Positions 15,731 through 17,978 of a DNA stretch of 17,978 nt are shown here, piece by piece (the stretch's first letter is position 1; the number at the start of each line of letters is the position of its first letter). The DNA comes from Larix sibirica (lineage: Eukaryota; Streptophyta; Pinopsida; Pinales; Pinaceae). The translations under genes were made by a program, and so were the position numbers. Below the pieces are notes generated by a model. That model made no database searches and had not been told where the DNA came from. It worked only from the letters and a program-made list of their open reading frames with translations. Where the stretch lies: the NCBI GenBank assembly GCA_004151065.3, contig NWUY0300009574.1, positions 28,679 through 46,656 on the forward strand, in the 5' to 3' direction.

Positions 15731-17978
15731 ATGATAGTGACAAGATGAAGAATACATGAAGCTAGCAAAGGAGCACTAGATCTCGCTAAACATGTCTACT
15801 TCTAGGTCATCTACCCTACAAATTTAATAAAAATCTCCAAAGATGAAAAGAAGTCACTAAAGGGTGAGTTCATAAGAAGAGATGGAAGGATGAGAAGATT
15901 GCTTTGGAAGTTGAAGGAAGGATAGACCTCATATATGAATCTGAAGGGAGGGGGGGGATTTACAGAGGCAAAAAGGGCAAAGGTATATTTATTAGAAGCG
16001 AAGATAAAGAGTTTACTTGATGAAAAGGGGAATCTTTGGAGACTCAAGAGTAGAGCTGTGTGGATCCATGAAGGAGATGAGAACACAACATTTTATCATC
16101 AATATGAAAAAGGTAGAACACATGTCAATACAATTTGGAAAATTCAAATATCGAATGGGTATGACGCTAAGAATTTTGAGAACATTTATTCAATAGGTGT
16201 TGAACACTTCAAACCTTTGTTTAAGAAAGTTGAAATAACCACTTTTAAGAGATTGTCAAGATTATAAAATACTTTTCCACATTCATGAATGACTAGGAGA
16301 ACCAAAGGCTCATGGAAGTTCTAACCAAATAAGAGTTATAGGATGTCCTAATGGTTTTTAGAAGGAAAAAAGCTTGGGGATATATGACAAATTGAATTTT
16401 ACTTAGGGATGCATGATTTTTTGGAGGAGGATATTCTAAAGGTTGTAGAAAAATCCATATGAGAAGGGAAGGTGCTAGCGACTTTGAATACACCCTTCAT
16501 TATAGTAATCCCAAAGTTGGAAAACTCTCAATATTTCAAGGACTTTAGACATATCTCCCTGTGATGCATTTATAAAATCATAGCCAAAATGATTGCAAAT
16601 AAGGTAAAGATGCTCATTTTAAGATAAATCTCAAATGAACAATTTGTCTTTTTAGAGGGTAGGAAGATTCATGAGGCCATAATAGTGGCATAGTAAGTCA
16701 TGCACAACATCGAGATGAAGAAGTTAAAATATGTAACTTTAAAGATTGATTTGTCAAAGGAATTTGACAAGGTGAAATGGTTATACTCAAGAATGTTGCT
16801 AACCCATTTGGGGTTTAGTGTTTCCTTCATTTCTTGGGTTATGAGTTGTCTATCCACTATGTTCTTTGTTCTACTAGTAAATAGGGTTTCCTCCAATTTA
16901 TTTAGGCCTAAGGAATAAGGAAATATTGGTGTCCCTTGTCCCCCCTCTTTTTCCCAAATGTGGTTGATTGTCTCAATAGGTCTTTACTTGAAACAAAGAG
17001 GATAGGTGGGATTAAGCATTCCCATATGGGTGGTAATTTATGTTTATCTCATTTGCTTTTTGTGGATGGCATTTGAATATTTGGGGAGGGTTCAAGAAGG
17101 GATGTTCTTATGGGGAAAGAAGTGTTCAATATCTTTTTCAAGGAAACCATATCTTTTCCATGTTTTGAGGAAGAGAAAATTGAATTTTATACGTCATTGT
17201 TCCCTTTCAAAATGGTGGAGCTAGACGGCAGTCTAAAGTAGTTAGGGTTTATCTTAAAGCCAAAAAACTAATTAAAGAGTGACTGGAAATGACTCTTAGT
17301 TAATATTATGAGAATAATTATGCCTTGGAGCTTTGGATGGCTATCAAAAGGGGGTAAGATAGTCCTCATAAAATTTGTTTTGGGAGAAATACTTATTTTC
17401 TAGATGTCTTTAGCTTGGATCCCTAGAGGAATTCTATAACAAATTAGGAAAAATTTATATTCATTTTTTTATCATGGCAAGAGATGATAGTAAAAGGAAG
17501 GGAATTCCCTGGGTAAAATGCTAGAGGTTAGCATTGCTAAAGGAAAAGGGTGGTTGGGGTTAAAAGAAAATTTCTAATTTCTACAAAGCACTGGCTACAA
17601 AAATTTTATGGGGGATGGATAAAGGGAAAATATTATGGTTCAAGGTAGTGATCCAAAAATATATTATCCCTGATATAGTAGTAAACTAGATTATAAATCC
17701 CATTAATATTTTTCATAATGTTTTTATTACGTGGAAGGAAATGACTAAGACTTTTTCCTTGATAGGAGAAGGCTTGGTTTGGAAAGTTGGAGATAGCTCC
17801 ATGGTAACTTAGATTAGGATAAGACCCTTGGGTGGGGAGTAATTTGGCTTGCAATCTAACTAACAATATAATTCAAAGGCTAAGGAATGCTAGTCAAGGA
17901 AAAATTTAGGGGTGAAATTTAGCCAGTGGGCTATTTTTTGACTATTTTTTCCAAAAAAAGATTCGCCAATTTGACTTT
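15731..17978 (+). pseudogene. LINE ORF2, reverse transcriptase region, runs off the window
   Basis: The linker before the RT is well preserved in the frame 15935-16267 (WRLKSRAVWIHEGDENTTFY, then RTHVNTIWKI). RT blocks follow: FIIVIPKLENSQYFKDFRHI in pieces (about 16495-16560), CIYKIIAKMIANKVK, EQFVFLEGRKIHEAI, then KIDLSKEFDKVKW (Asp at 16748-16750 kept) and LLTHLGFSVSFISWVMSC. The catalytic FVDD-like box reads FVDG at 17059-17070 and is followed by a TGA, so the second Asp is lost. Thumb-like blocks (LKSDWK, MPWSFGWLS) and IPWVK-type phrases continue, broken by stops, to the window end, where any zinc-binding and RNase H part would follow. The element is clearly inactive. Confidence 0.8.

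Larger units (their letters stand above)
10977..17978 (+). mobile_element. Degenerate plant L1-type LINE, interrupted by an LTR element, right end outside the window
   Basis: ORF1 remnants (10977-11637) and ORF2 remnants (about 15030 to the window end) lie on the same strand in canonical LINE order: DUF4283/zinc knuckle, endonuclease, reverse transcriptase. The LTR element at 12070-14806 splits them, so the LINE inserted first. The 5' end is uncertain, and the 3' end and poly-A tail are beyond the window. Stops and frameshifts throughout show that it is old. Confidence 0.8.

Noticed and set aside
15811-16086. Minus-strand frame over the LINE ORF2 linker
   Set aside because: The plus strand carries clear LINE protein similarity here, so the minus-strand frame is a shadow.

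Overview
The window looks like nuclear DNA of a seed plant, most likely a conifer or another large-genome gymnosperm. The basis is AT-rich, intron-like sequence, one intact plant-specific transporter gene, and many old, decayed retroelements. The species call is inference. There is no bacterial-style operon, rRNA gene or CRISPR array.

Layout. 1-4560 is mostly non-coding and AT-rich. It holds a GC-richer patch with short tandem repeats (about 860-1400), a 55-bp tandem duplication carrying a splice-donor-like motif, a tRNA-derived SINE with an 8-bp target-site duplication (about 2756-2977) and a GT/AC microsatellite. 4582-5125 is a decayed RNase H-like gene in which the catalytic positions I can align are lost. 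5366-6255 is an 890-bp block bounded at both ends by a single N. It joins a repeat also present at about 749-857 to the 3' end of a second copy of the transporter gene. 6257-7449 is the AT-rich 3' flank of the main gene and holds diverged repeats. 7450-9291 (minus strand) is the one clearly intact gene, an intronless nodulin-like/NFD4-type major facilitator membrane protein of 613 residues. Upstream of it are a possible TATA box and a higher-order satellite-like repeat (9737-10032) built on a 34-bp unit.

10977 to the window end is a degenerate plant L1-type LINE on the plus strand: ORF1 (DUF4283-like domain plus zinc knuckle), then ORF2 (endonuclease and reverse transcriptase), running off the right edge. 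An LTR retrotransposon of about 2.7 kb (12070-14806) sits between the two LINE ORFs. It has diverged LTRs, an initiator-Met-tRNA primer binding site and a polypurine tract, but no recognisable gag or pol, so it is probably non-autonomous.

Only the transporter gene is likely to make a functional protein. The rest records duplication, nested transposition and decay around it. The most unusual points are the two single Ns lying exactly at homology breakpoints (possibly assembly joins hiding a second full gene), the RNase H-like copy with all alignable catalytic residues gone, the phased 34-bp palindrome array, and the non-autonomous LTR element with an unexplained pyrimidine-rich interior.
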